DNA from: Blastopirellula sp.
GTDB lineage: Bacteria > Planctomycetota > Planctomycetia > Pirellulales > Pirellulaceae
NCBI GenBank assembly: GCA_002733575.1
Contig: NVWB01000026.1
Location: forward strand, 1-49,818
DNA: 49,818 bases
Reading direction: 5' to 3'
A model generated the notes under the pieces. The model saw only the letters and a list, made by a program, of their open reading frames with translations. It made no database searches and was not told the origin of the DNA. Shown in pieces: positions 1-9,500 of this stretch; position 1 is the first letter of the stretch, and each line of letters starts with the position of its first letter. Both the position numbers and the translations under genes were made by a program.

Positions 1-232
1 CGGCAAAAATAGCGGCCTCGACTGGCCCAACCTGCTTGGCCACTTTTGCCTGAAGCGTCGCTAGATCGGCATCGGTAGATTTCCTGGCTGCCTCGTATCG
101 AGACAGTTCCTGGGTGACTTCCGTCGCTTCGAGCCGTTTTTTTTCTGGATTAACAAAGATTTCCAGAATGCAATAAGCCGTGCCTACTGCAACCCCCGGA
201 GAGACAGCGATTCCTTTTTTAATTGTGGTCAC
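1..232 (-). CDS. ptsI: Phosphoenolpyruvate-protein phosphotransferase (PTS enzyme I), N-terminal part
   Basis: The gene runs off the left edge, so only about 77 N-terminal residues are visible. They begin VTTIKKGIAVSPGVAVGTAY, and KGIAVSPGVAVG is the hallmark N-terminus of PTS enzyme I, which passes phosphate from PEP to HPr in the cytoplasm. The start is a GTG at 232, placed where the family normally begins, with a purine-rich stretch (AAGGGCGAGA) upstream. The next 40 residues are charged and helical, as expected for the start of the HPr-binding domain. In planctomycetes enzyme I may serve regulation rather than sugar uptake, but nothing visible here tests that. Confidence 0.8.
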   Translation of the reverse strand, partial: MTTIKKGIAVSPGVAVGTAYCILEIFVNPEKKRLEATEVTQELSRYEAARKSTDADLATLQAKVAKQVGPVEAAIFA

Positions 233-393
233 TGCCGTTATTCTCGCCCTTGATTGTTCGATAAGATGCCCAATTCTGTAGCTTCGTATTATAGTGGGCT
301 CGGATTAAAAGCGAGGCAGGGTTGCCTGTTTTTTCTCAATAACAACTCCCCAGAGCAGTTAAACTTCAGGAACAGTCGATGTAAGTAGTTCTT

Positions 394-452
394 AGGAGGG
401 GTTTTTAATGTTTATTGAAGCTCGGACAACTTGTGACCCGATAGTACCGTAG
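394..452 (+). promoter_or_regulatory. Possible leader peptide ORF with strong Shine-Dalgarno
   Basis: An AGGAGGGG sequence at 394-401 sits six bases before an ATG at 408, which opens a 14-codon ORF (MFIEARTTCDPIVP) ending at TAG 450-452. This is the best ribosome-binding site in the 308-base gap between ptsI and the fabZ-like gene, and the peptide ends 88 bases before that gene's likely start. It may be a translated leader or chance. The rest of the gap (233-393 and 453-540) shows no other gene or clear terminator. Confidence 0.35.
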
Positions 453-540
453 TTATACTATTAAGCTTTGATTTTCGCAGTCGTAGATGACTGGAATCAG
501 CATCCCATCGTGTTGGGTTAGCGAACCGGAAAGCGAGCAG

Positions 541-1014
541 ATGAAGTTCATCCTGATCGACCGAATCACAGAGATTCAACCTGGAGAGAGTATTAAAGCC
601 ACGAAATGTCTTTCGTTGGCCGAGGAATATCTCCAGGATCACTTTCCACGTTTTCCTGTGATGCCTGGCGTTTTAATGCTAGAAGCCATGACGCAAACGT
701 GTGCATGGTTAGTGCGTGTGACCGAAGATTTTTCGCACAGCGTGGTCATCTTGCAGGAAGCCAGAAACGTCAAATATGCAGATTTTGTGGAACCTGGGGG
801 CGTGCTAGAAGTTAGCGCCACCATGATGAAGCACGAAGATAAAATTTCAAAATTCAAGGTGCAAGGCGTTGTCGACGGTAACGTGGCAGTCAGTGCCCGC
901 ATCACACTACAGAGATACAACGTCTCGGGCGATGCTTTACCGAACTCGACCGACATGCTTGCAATCAATAAACTACGTCAGCAATTGAAGTTACTCAAGC
1001 CACCGGCATTTTGA
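541..1014 (+). CDS. fabZ: 3-hydroxyacyl-ACP dehydratase, FabZ-like (hotdog fold)
   Basis: This 157-residue protein matches the FabZ/FabA-like hotdog dehydratases, which remove water from 3-hydroxyacyl-ACP in fatty-acid elongation. The active-site stretch DHFPRFPVMPGVLMLEAM holds the catalytic His34 and Glu48, 14 residues apart as in E. coli FabZ. An upstream in-frame ATG at 487 would add 18 residues, but the ATG at 541 gives the family's usual MKF.LID.I start and has a GGAAAGCGAG stretch before it. It leads a cluster with an acyl carrier protein, a second dehydratase and a FabF-like synthase, all on the plus strand, so it probably serves a dedicated acyl-chain pathway. It could be the housekeeping fabZ or a specialised copy. 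Confidence 0.88.
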   Translation: MKFILIDRITEIQPGESIKATKCLSLAEEYLQDHFPRFPVMPGVLMLEAMTQTCAWLVRVTEDFSHSVVILQEARNVKYADFVEPGGVLEVSATMMKHEDKISKFKVQGVVDGNVAVSARITLQRYNVSGDALPNSTDMLAINKLRQQLKLLKPPAF

Positions 1015-1213
1015 GTTTCATCGTTCACTGACTACATTGTTTTAAGAATAGAACTGTTTAAGAATATAAAAGTGCGGGTCTCACGAGGAGATCCGATTGA
1101 AACGGCAGGATACACAGTAAATTGATATATCACTGAAGAAGCGTTTAATTTGTTTCCGCAAGTGATTGTACAAAACATTGGCTCTCTATTTATTTTTTGG
1201 AGAAAACTCACAG

Positions 1214-1597
1214 ATGGCATCGGCAGAAGAAATCTTTGAAAAGGTTCGTGAAGCACTAGTTGAAGCACTTGGTGTGGATGACGACGAAGTAACGCCAGAA
1301 GCAACCATGGTTGGCGATTTAGGTGCAGAATCAATCGATTTTCTCGATATCGTTTTCCGTTTAGAGAAAGCATTCGAGATTGAAATCCCGCGTGCTGAGC
1401 TCTTCCCGGAAGATATCTTGACCAACGCGGAATATGTGGAAGACGGTAAAGTCAACGCAAATGGGTTGGCCGAACTAAAGAAGCGCATGGCATTTGCTGA
1501 TTTAACCAAGTTCGAGAAAAACCCGGTTGTTTCAGACTTTGGAAATCTACTAACGGTTAGCGATATGTGCAATTTTGTTGCCACCAAACTTGCCTAG
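1214..1597 (+). CDS. Atypical acyl carrier protein
   Basis: A 127-residue acyl carrier protein. The phosphopantetheine attachment site is GAESIDFLD with Ser40; the usual Asp before the serine is Glu. The following helix (RLEKAFEIEIPRAELF) is typical of ACP recognition helix II. Standard ACPs have about 78 residues; here about 45 extra residues, including a Lys-rich stretch, lie between helix II and the final TVSDMCNFVATKL helix. An ATG at 1214 preceded by TTGGAGAAAAC was chosen over a start at 1166 because the ACP fold begins there. Flanked by two FabZ-like dehydratases and upstream of a FabF-like synthase, it is probably their dedicated carrier. Confidence 0.85.
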   Translation: MASAEEIFEKVREALVEALGVDDDEVTPEATMVGDLGAESIDFLDIVFRLEKAFEIEIPRAELFPEDILTNAEYVEDGKVNANGLAELKKRMAFADLTKFEKNPVVSDFGNLLTVSDMCNFVATKLA

Positions 1598-1657
1598 TCA
1601 ATTTTGAGTGACAGATTGTTTTGAAGTCTCTCCAGTACATGGCAGAGGGTATGACGA

Positions 1658-2212
1658 ATGCGTTGGTTTTGGATCGATAAATTTATCGAGTTTGAAAGTG
1701 GAAAATCGGCCAAGTCGGTAAAATCAATTACCTTGGCCGAAGAGCATCTCCACGATCATTTTCGCGCAATTCCTCTCATGCCCCACTCCCTGGTCATTGA
1801 AGGGATTGCACAAACCGGTGGAATTTTGGTCGCCGAGCACAACCAGTTCCAGGAACAGGTGGTACTGGCAAAAGTCTCCAAAGCCATTTTTCATACTACC
1901 GCCAGCCCTGGCGACACCTTAACGTATTCTGTCACACTCAACGATATCGCAGAAAACGGAGCTTTTATTTCGGCAACCAGTCACTTAGGTGATACGCTGC
2001 ATGCCGAGGTTGAACTGATTTTTGCCCATCTCAATCAAAAACAAGATGAGCATCGAGAGCTATTTTATCCGGCTCAACTATTGGCCATGATGCGTCTGCT
2101 CAAACTTTTTGATGTCGGAAAAAATAAAGATGGCTCGCCCATGGTGCCACCTGACTATATGATACAAGCGGAAGCTGAGTTAGATGCCAAGGTCTCAGGT
2201 TCCAGCAATTAG
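1658..2212 (+). CDS. Second FabZ-like 3-hydroxyacyl-ACP dehydratase
   Basis: This 184-residue hotdog-fold protein is a diverged paralogue of the gene at 541-1014. His34 and Glu48 are kept at the same positions, in HDHFRAIPLMPHSLVIEGIA. The Pro-Gly after the catalytic His has become Pro-His, and a C-terminal tail of about 40 residues is added. The start ATG at 1658 follows GGCAGAGGG. The two dehydratases may act as a heterodimer or on different chain lengths; both are inferences. It shares the cluster with the ACP and the FabF-like enzyme. Confidence 0.82.
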   Translation: MRWFWIDKFIEFESGKSAKSVKSITLAEEHLHDHFRAIPLMPHSLVIEGIAQTGGILVAEHNQFQEQVVLAKVSKAIFHTTASPGDTLTYSVTLNDIAENGAFISATSHLGDTLHAEVELIFAHLNQKQDEHRELFYPAQLLAMMRLLKLFDVGKNKDGSPMVPPDYMIQAEAELDAKVSGSSN

Positions 2213-2347
2213 CTACGATTGTTAGTCGTATTAGTCGATCTTTGATTTAGTGGATCTGTGCGTACTGAAAACGCGATTGCACTGATTGCTACAATCCTCA
2301 AATTCGTTTCCTTTGCTTTGCTTCCTTGGTTTGGAGTTCGTTTCGCC

Positions 2348-3634
2348 ATGAATCGCCGTGTTGTCGTTACCGGAATCGGCATGATCAATCCGATGGGCCA
2401 TGATGTGGAAACCGTGTGGTCTGGTCTGAAAGCAGGTGAGTCTGGCGTAGGAAAGATCACCATCTTTGACGCATCGAACTTTCCCACAAAAATTGCCGCT
2501 GAAGTCAAAAATTGGGATATCGACCAAGCGGGCGAAGATTTGGAACGCTGGAAATATACGGGGCGTCATACACGCTTCGCCATTGGTGCTGCCAAGCAAG
2601 CCGTTGAAGATTCAGGCGTCATGGACTCTTCGCTTGACCCAACACGCTTTGGTGTCTACTTGGGTTGCGGAGAAGGCGATCAAGATTTTCTCTCGTTCAC
2701 AAAAATGGTGACCGCCGCGCTCAATGGGAAAGATGACTGGGATAAGGCCGCCTTTGTCAAAGAAGGTATCGCCACACTTGATCCCTTGCGTGAACTAGAG
2801 CAAGAACCGAGCATGCCGAGTGGTCACTTGGCCGGACTGTTCAACGCGCAAGGCCCCAACATAAACTGCTTAACCGCATGTGCGGCCAGTAGCCAAGCGA
2901 TTGGCGAAGCAACCGAACTGATCCGCCGTGGTTCTGCCGATGTGATGATCTCAGGCGGGGCACACAGCATGATCCATCCGTTTGGTGTCACCGGGTTTAA
3001 TCTATTGACCGCTTTGTCTACCAACAATGACGACCCTACCGGGGCTTCTCGACCATTCGACCGTTTACGAGACGGTTTTGTATTAGGCGAAGGTTCCTCG
3101 ATGATTGTGCTTGAAGAACTTGAGCATGCCAAAAAACGAGGCGCACAAATTTATGGCGAAGTCTTAGGCTACGGAACCACCGCTGATGCATTTCGTATTA
3201 CCGACACGCACCCTGAAGGTCGTGGTGGTATTAGCTGCATGAAGATGGCGATTGCCGATGCCGGCGTGAACATCGATCAAATTAACTATGTCAACGCACA
3301 CGGAACCAGTACCACGGTGAACGACAAAGTCGAGTCACTCGCTTGCCGTGAAGTGTTCGGAGACTTGGCCTATAAAATTCCGGTCTCTAGCACCAAAAGC
3401 ATGATGGGTCACTTGATTGCAGCGGCAGGCGTGACCGAAGCCATTGTTTGCTTGCTGGCAATTCGTGATAACGTGTTGCCGCCAACCATGAACTACGAAA
3501 ACCCTGATCCGAATTGTGATCTCGATTATATTCCCAACGAAGCGCGAGAAACTGAATGCAACATTGCATTGAACAACAGCTTCGGCTTTGGTGGGCAAAA
3601 CATCACACTCTGCTTAGGCCAGTTTAGCAACTAG
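2348..3634 (+). CDS. fabF: 3-oxoacyl-ACP synthase II (KAS II, FabF family)
   Basis: A 428-residue condensing enzyme that elongates acyl-ACP with malonyl-ACP. The full Cys-His-His triad is visible: Cys178 in LTACAASS, His318 in NAHGTSTTVND and His355 in STKSMMGHLIAAAG. The C-terminal NNSFGFGGQN is the usual KAS end. The frame is open to 2258, but the ATG at 2348 (MNRRVVVTGIG) matches the family N-terminus and has GGAG about 12 bases upstream, so the upstream 30 residues are probably not translated. It is the last acyl-chain gene of the cluster and should be active. Confidence 0.92.
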   Translation: MNRRVVVTGIGMINPMGHDVETVWSGLKAGESGVGKITIFDASNFPTKIAAEVKNWDIDQAGEDLERWKYTGRHTRFAIGAAKQAVEDSGVMDSSLDPTRFGVYLGCGEGDQDFLSFTKMVTAALNGKDDWDKAAFVKEGIATLDPLRELEQEPSMPSGHLAGLFNAQGPNINCLTACAASSQAIGEATELIRRGSADVMISGGAHSMIHPFGVTGFNLLTALSTNNDDPTGASRPFDRLRDGFVLGEGSSMIVLEELEHAKKRGAQIYGEVLGYGTTADAFRITDTHPEGRGGISCMKMAIADAGVNIDQINYVNAHGTSTTVNDKVESLACREVFGDLAYKIPVSSTKSMMGHLIAAAGVTEAIVCLLAIRDNVLPPTMNYENPDPNCDLDYIPNEARETECNIALNNSFGFGGQNITLCLGQFSN

Positions 3635-3681
3635 TTCCCTATTGCATTGTGCATCGCAAATTATCCTCGCAGGATAAATCC

Positions 3682-4065
3682 ATGTTGCAAGAAGAGTCTT
3701 TCGTTCGACACTGGCTCAATAAATTCCGCGTAGCATTGCGCGGGATTGTGGTTGGAGTCCGAGGCGAAGCCAGCTTTGCCATTCAACTTCCGGCGGCCGT
3801 AATCGTACTGGCAGCGGCTATTTGGATACAGTTGGATTGGGTTCGCATCTGTATCCTACTACTCTGCATCGGCATGGTACTGACTGCCGAATTGTTGAAC
3901 ACGGCCATCGAACATCTGGCTAAAGCCGTTGACCCGAACGAGAACGAACATCTGCGAAATGCCCTAGATATTGCTGCCGGGGCTGTGCTGTTGGCTTCAA
4001 TATTCGCTATGATCATTGGCGTTCTTCTATTCGCCGAGCCCTTTGTTGTGAATCAATCTCCGTGA
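3682..4065 (+). CDS. dgkA: Diacylglycerol kinase (DgkA family)
   Basis: A 127-residue inner-membrane lipid kinase of the prokaryotic DgkA family, which phosphorylates diacylglycerol or undecaprenol. It has the conserved RGEASF segment, the motif AELLNTAIEHLAKAVDP and three hydrophobic helices, the last in GAVLLASIFAMIIGVLLF. The ATG at 3682 with AGGA seven bases upstream is preferred to an in-frame GTG at 3649. The stop overlaps the next gene's GTG by four bases, so it is probably translationally coupled to the transporter genes. Whether the substrate is DAG or undecaprenol cannot be read from the sequence. Confidence 0.9.
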   Translation: MLQEESFVRHWLNKFRVALRGIVVGVRGEASFAIQLPAAVIVLAAAIWIQLDWVRICILLLCIGMVLTAELLNTAIEHLAKAVDPNENEHLRNALDIAAGAVLLASIFAMIIGVLLFAEPFVVNQSP

Positions 4066-4784
4066 GCACGCCACAGGAAATATCGTCTGAGATCGCTGAG
4101 TCTGAGGATACATTTCCGCTCATCCAATTGCAACAAGTCAGCCGCAATGATCGTGATACTGTTCTGCTAAACGAGATCGATTTAAGCATCTACCCTGGCC
4201 AACGCATCGCTCTGACGGGGCCATCAGGCAGTGGCAAAACTTTGTTGCTGCGGAGCTTGGCCATGCTTGATCCGATTCAAGCAGGCCAGGTCTTGTGGCA
4301 AGGAGAGACGGTTCAACCAGTCGATTATCCTCGCTATCGCAGTCAGGTCATCTATTTGCATCAACGCCCGGCATTGGTTGAAGCGACTGTTGAAGAGAAC
4401 TTGCAACTTCCATTCACAATGCAGGTGCATCAAGACAAAGCATTCGATCAAGCACGCATTGTTGCCATGCTGGAACTACTAGGCCGGGATGAAACATTCC
4501 TGGCCAAGCAGCAGAGAGAACTCTCTGGCGGCGAGTCACAACTAATTGCACTGCTGCGAGTGCTTCAATTAGACCCTGCTGTGTTGCTGCTTGATGAACC
4601 GACTGCGGCCTTGGATCAAGCGACCAGCATGCACGTGGAAGCATTGATTGACAACTGGTATTCACAGAACTCAAGCCAGCGGTCAATCGTTTGGGTTTCT
4701 CACAACGAAGAGCAAACTGAGCGGGTTTCAAATACTTTCTTATCTATGAATAATGGTCAACTCACGGGAGACCAACATGGGTGA
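4062..4784 (+). CDS. fetA: ABC transporter ATP-binding protein, FetA type
   Basis: A 240-residue ABC ATPase with Walker A GPSGSGKT, signature LSGGES and Walker B VLLLDEPTAALD, followed by the switch His in WVSHNEEQ. The start is a GTG in a GTGA overlap with the dgkA stop. The gene overlaps the next one, a FetB-type permease, by eight bases, and this pairing identifies it as the ATPase of a FetAB system, reported in E. coli as a putative iron exporter linked to oxidative stress. The metal specificity is inferred from the family only. Confidence 0.85.
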   Translation: MSTPQEISSEIAESEDTFPLIQLQQVSRNDRDTVLLNEIDLSIYPGQRIALTGPSGSGKTLLLRSLAMLDPIQAGQVLWQGETVQPVDYPRYRSQVIYLHQRPALVEATVEENLQLPFTMQVHQDKAFDQARIVAMLELLGRDETFLAKQQRELSGGESQLIALLRVLQLDPAVLLLDEPTAALDQATSMHVEALIDNWYSQNSSQRSIVWVSHNEEQTERVSNTFLSMNNGQLTGDQHG

Positions 4785-5577
4785 TTATGTAGAGATCGAG
4801 TATTGGCAAGTTGCTTTGGCCGCCTTGTTGATATTAATCAACGGGGCAATCTCCATTGCGCTGCAACTGCGAATGGAAAAGACGCTGCTGATTGCCAGCG
4901 TGCGAACGGTTGTGCAATTGCTATTAGTTGGTTTAGTTTTAGATTCGGTGTTTGACCCTGAACTTTGGTTTCTTGTTTTTCCCTTAGCCGCAATCATGAC
5001 GCTGATCGCTGGCATCACTGCTGCCAGGCGTAATCAACGAAGCTATGTTGGTATCACGCTCGACACGGTTCTCTCGGTCTGGGCCAGTGCCTGGCTTGTC
5101 ACCGGCTTCGCCATGCTTGCCGTAATGCAGGGAGCCGATTCGTGGCATCAGCCGCAATACTTGATTCCCATTTTGGGCATGGTACTCGGTAACACGTTGA
5201 ATGGAATCACCGTAGGGCTCAATACTTTCACCGAAACGCTGGTGACTCGCCGTGATCATATCGAGTCGCTGTTGGCAATCGGCGCTACTCGCTTTGAAGC
5301 TAGTCGAGACTCTAGGCAACACGCCATCCGCACCGGGATGATACCGATTATTAATTCGATGATGATCGTCGGCATTGTTAGTTTGCCAGGGATGATGACT
5401 GGGCAAATTGTCTCTGGCATGGAGCCGATGCAGGCGGTCAAATATCAAATTGTGATTATGTTTCTAATCGCCTCAGCCACCGCCTTGGGCACGGTTTTAG
5501 TTGTGCATTTCAGCTTTCTACGAATTTTCAATCGTCGCCATCAATTTCTTAATAATGCACTGACGAAGAAATTGTAG
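4777..5577 (+). CDS. fetB: ABC transporter permease, FetB/UPF0014 family
   Basis: A 266-residue membrane protein with about seven hydrophobic helices. The FetB family block is clear: AIGATRFEASRDS followed by SLPGMMTGQIVSGMEP. The ATG at 4777 has GGGAG upstream and lies inside the end of the ATPase gene, so the two are coupled. With the ATPase it should form an inner-membrane exporter, iron being the family's reported substrate. The tail RIFNRRHQFLNNALTKKL is basic and cytoplasmic. No terminator hairpin stands out in the 130 bases before the flagellin gene. Confidence 0.87.
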   Translation: MGDYVEIEYWQVALAALLILINGAISIALQLRMEKTLLIASVRTVVQLLLVGLVLDSVFDPELWFLVFPLAAIMTLIAGITAARRNQRSYVGITLDTVLSVWASAWLVTGFAMLAVMQGADSWHQPQYLIPILGMVLGNTLNGITVGLNTFTETLVTRRDHIESLLAIGATRFEASRDSRQHAIRTGMIPIINSMMIVGIVSLPGMMTGQIVSGMEPMQAVKYQIVIMFLIASATALGTVLVVHFSFLRIFNRRHQFLNNALTKKL

Positions 5578-5707
5578 AAAAATAACCGCACACTGAGATT
5601 TTGTAAGCTATGTTTTAGATGGCTCTGCAATCCGCTCCTCTCAACTCAGGGCCAATCGTCTCTTCTAAGTCACAGCTTTTCGATTTACTTGGCAGGAGTG
5701 CTCGGAC

Positions 5708-6556
5708 ATGCTCAGTATTGGTACTACGCAATTGATGGCCCAAGTGGTGGTCGACCGCAACTTGGGTGAAATGCTTCATTCAATGCAGCGGCTGGCGACC
5801 GGTAAACGTGTGAATTCCGGGAGAGATGATCCGGCAGGGTTAATCGCTGGCGAGCAACTTCGTAGTGAACTGACCGCACTGGATGCAGCCATGCGAACCA
5901 ACGAACGTGCCCGCCGGATGGTGCAAACCGCCGATAGTGGGTTGTCGCAGGTTTCGCGTTTGACGCGTGAGATTCGGGGCAATCTATTAACCGCGGCCTC
6001 TAGTACCACCAGCAAGGCCGAGCAAGCGGCTCTGCAAATTGAAATTGATGCTGCCACCGAAGCAATTAACCGGATTGGTAGTTACACCCAGTTCGCAGGC
6101 CGCAAATTGCTTGATGGCCAAGATGTGCAAATCAATACCTCTACTAACCCAAGTGACTTGGCAGCCATTACCTTGCCCACTGTTCGTGCTTCGGCTTTGG
6201 GAAATGAAACCGGCACACTGGCCGACTTGCGTACAGGTGGCAAGCTAGATCTTAGCAGCGGCACGTTAGTTGATGCGTTTGATGTGGTGTCGGCGGTGGA
6301 GAAGCAAATTGCGTTTGCCAGGGCCGAACTGGGTGCCTTCGATAAATACACGGTCGATAGCACGCAAAATGTATTGCAGGCCGAGTTCGAGAATCTTTCA
6401 GCCGCAAGAAGCGGAATCATCGACACCGATTATGCCTCTGAGACCTCGGCCTTGGCACGGGGTGTGATCTTGGCTGAAATAAGTGTCAGTATCTTCAAAT
6501 CCGCCGGCATCGTAGAACGTGCCAAAGGGCAGTTGCTCGATGAACTGACATCGTAG
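5708..6556 (+). CDS. Short flagellin-like protein
   Basis: A 282-residue flagellin. The N-terminal D0/D1 helices are recognisable in LHSMQRLATGKRVNSGRDDPAGLIAGEQL, given here in parts: SMQRLATGKRVNSG then DDPAGLIAGE. The C-terminal coiled region includes FENLSAARSGIIDTDYASET, the normal flagellin block. The variable middle domain is very short, so the filament surface would be plain. The extreme C-terminus (ERAKGQLLDELTS) lacks the usual AQANQ..PQ.VL ending. The ATG at 5708 has GGAG about 10 bases upstream. No other flagellar gene is near; it might be the filament protein or a hook-filament junction protein, which shares the fold. Confidence 0.82.
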   Translation: MLSIGTTQLMAQVVVDRNLGEMLHSMQRLATGKRVNSGRDDPAGLIAGEQLRSELTALDAAMRTNERARRMVQTADSGLSQVSRLTREIRGNLLTAASSTTSKAEQAALQIEIDAATEAINRIGSYTQFAGRKLLDGQDVQINTSTNPSDLAAITLPTVRASALGNETGTLADLRTGGKLDLSSGTLVDAFDVVSAVEKQIAFARAELGAFDKYTVDSTQNVLQAEFENLSAARSGIIDTDYASETSALARGVILAEISVSIFKSAGIVERAKGQLLDELTS

Positions 6557-6570
6557 GCTAGTCTGCACTC

Positions 6571-9500
6571 TTACGGCGCAGCTTTCACTGGCACTACGCC
6601 TGTGTCTATCAACATCATGTCTGCCCAGAAGAATGGTTGATCGGCGATACCAGGTACTTTGGGATTCGCAAATTTAACTCGCGGTTCTTTATTTGGGTCC
6701 AGCGTTCGTTCTCGCAGTGCGGCAACTGCCTGTTTCCATGCTTGGGAAGCTGGTTCGGTGTGGATTTTATCGGCAATGCCTTTTATCACTTGCATGCTGG
6801 ATTCGCCGCCACTATGCCATCGACTCAGCACCACGGTTCGCGTTCCGCTTGACATCATGCCCAATACGGTCAAAAAGACTTCGTTGCCGAGCACGGAGCG
6901 TTTCATGCTATCTTCTGCCCCTGTATGGTAGCCGGGCAAATAGACAATTTCAGGACTAGTCAACGGCAATCGCATCCAACTGGCCAAGTTGCTTCCTGGT
7001 TTAGAAGCATCAATTTGTCCTGGAGACCAACCGTAGGGATACTTATCGTCCGCATCTTCTACATCATCGAGTAGAACCAATTCATCCCAGACCTTGCCAT
7101 ACAAGCTAGTCGGTGCAGGGATTATGCGTGTATTTAATCGGACCTGATTTGGGAAGGAGTCCTTAATCAGTTGATAATGCTCTTCGGTCTTGTCGCCCTT
7201 ATCTTTCCGATGGAGCAACCCTGTTATCAATGCACTAGCTTGAGGTCGAGCCCGGTTTCGATCTTCGGGAACTGCTAACGAGATCGTGGGTGCGTAGCGA
7301 ATGGCCAATTTTTCGATCAACGGGATCGTCGTGTTGTTGCCTGTTCCATCATCGGTTTGCAAGGCTTCAAACGGAAGATACCACAGGGGCCCATCGGGAA
7401 CGATCGTGACTTCTGTGTAACGATCCCAAAAACCCGGTTGCAGGCTCGGAATCAATTGTTTTAATAGCGTGGTCGCATGTTCTTTCCATTCTGAATCTTT
7501 CCAATCCGAACTGTTGATGGTGATATCACGCTTCAGGTGACCCATCTCGCGTAACATGCTTTTGATATTTTTGATCACCTCTTTTGGATCTTCTAAATTC
7601 CACTGGACGTAATCTTTTTTGGTGAACATAAACACATGCACACTTCGACTGGTGTTAAAGAAGGTGAGTACCAGTTGATCATCCTTCAGTTTATCCCGGA
7701 TTTCCTTGAGGCTATACAAGGGCGGAAACAGGAACTCACTCGCATCTCGGCGAAGTGCTAACTCATGCAGTTTCATCTCTTGAGCATTGCTGATTTGTGC
7801 AAGTTCTTCAAATAGTTTCTTCTGCAAAACGCCTTGCTCTTTGGTCTCTGCCTGAAGTGGGATTTGCTTGATCTCATTTCGCAGTACTGCGGATCGTTCT
7901 GAAAGCTGTTTGTAGATTGGAAACTTTGTTAGCAAGTCTTGCCGTTGTAGTTTTGCTTTGGTACTCAAGCCACTCTCTGGAGATTCAAGTACCCAGCGTA
8001 GGGCGGTAACTCTTCCGCCCATGCCGAGTGTGGCAAAGAATCGCATCCGACGGATTCGTTCCGAGATTTCCATCGCCAACTCATGTTCTTTACGGATAAT
8101 TGCCGTATTGAACCAAAATTCCATGGCATCGGGGTTCGGGTTTAGCAAAAACGACAAGGTTTCTAGCGGCTCAAAGGCCCAATCGCTAGAGGTTGGTTCT
8201 CGTAATAGTTCATTAAAGAGTAATTGGGCCGAATGATCTGATAAGCTATTGGCGACAAACCACTGAGTCGCTTTGCTGATTTGAAACAGTCGCAAGGAAG
8301 AGTTCCGTTGATACTGCATTACGCCTTGTAAAGACGCAAATCCGGCTTTCACATTGCCCGACTGAAAGTTGACCAAGGCCTGGATGTAGATGTATCGAAC
8401 CCCATGGCGTCCTTTGGCCATATCCGTCCGAGACATCGCCCGATACGCCAGCTTTAAGGAAGAATTCGCTCCAGCGATATTTCCTGTATACGAATGGCTT
8501 TCCGCCAAGCAGGTATTCAAGGTTGCTTTTAACGCTCTATTTCTTGTTCGTAAGGGAGCCCAGTTGGACATGCCGATTAATACGGGAGAAACGACATCCG
8601 GTTTCGAGATAAGTTGAATCGTGTTCATTTTCTGAACCGCTTCGTCAATGATATCGTATTGCCCGAACGCAGCCGCTGCATAAGTTGCTTCTAAGTAATG
8701 GGCATGGGCCGCATCGAACTCTTTTTCTTTTTCTGCAAGCTTCCCCAATTCCATCAATGCCAAGGCCGTTAATTGATGATCATAACTATTGACGGCAACG
8801 CCTCGTTGCAATAGTTGAATTGCTTGCGCTGATTTCCCTTTGGCCGCATAAGCGATTCCCAATTGAATATCGACCCATCTGCTTAGCCAATGATTGGGTG
8901 GAGCGAATCCTCTTTCTAATGCAGTAATCGCACTGTCGTTGAGGGCATCGTATTTAGCAACGGACCCCAGGATCTCGTGTCTTCGACTTAAGGCCAAAGC
9001 TAAGCAGCGTGAAATTTCAGCGGCTCCGATGGGAACTAAGCTTTGTGGAGCAATGATTCCACCTCGTTCCACGACACGCTGGTTTTCTTCAGGAGTATTT
9101 CCCTGCAAGCTTTGTATTTTGTAGGGAAAGTTTCCAATCGAAGTATTCCTCAGGCTTTTCCCCCAAGTAATTCCGACACGTCGATCATTGCTTACCGGTC
9201 CAAGCTGAGGCACAGAAGATATCTGAAGTCGTAACATCCACTGTTGATGCTGAAGAAAAAGATTCACCGCATTGTCGTAATAACTGAGCGCCTTCGCGTT
9301 GTTTCCGATTTTAAAATGGCATTCGCCAATCATGGTTGAGTAGCAAATTGAATCTACCCAGCGACCAAAAGGCGTCTTCACACCAGCTCTTGCCGCTTGA
9401 TCGAATTGATTCATCGCATTGCCATATTCGCCTTCATGGAAATACTCGATTCCAAGATAATGAGCGTCAGTGGGTACTGCCTTTGATTGCGCAGATACCT

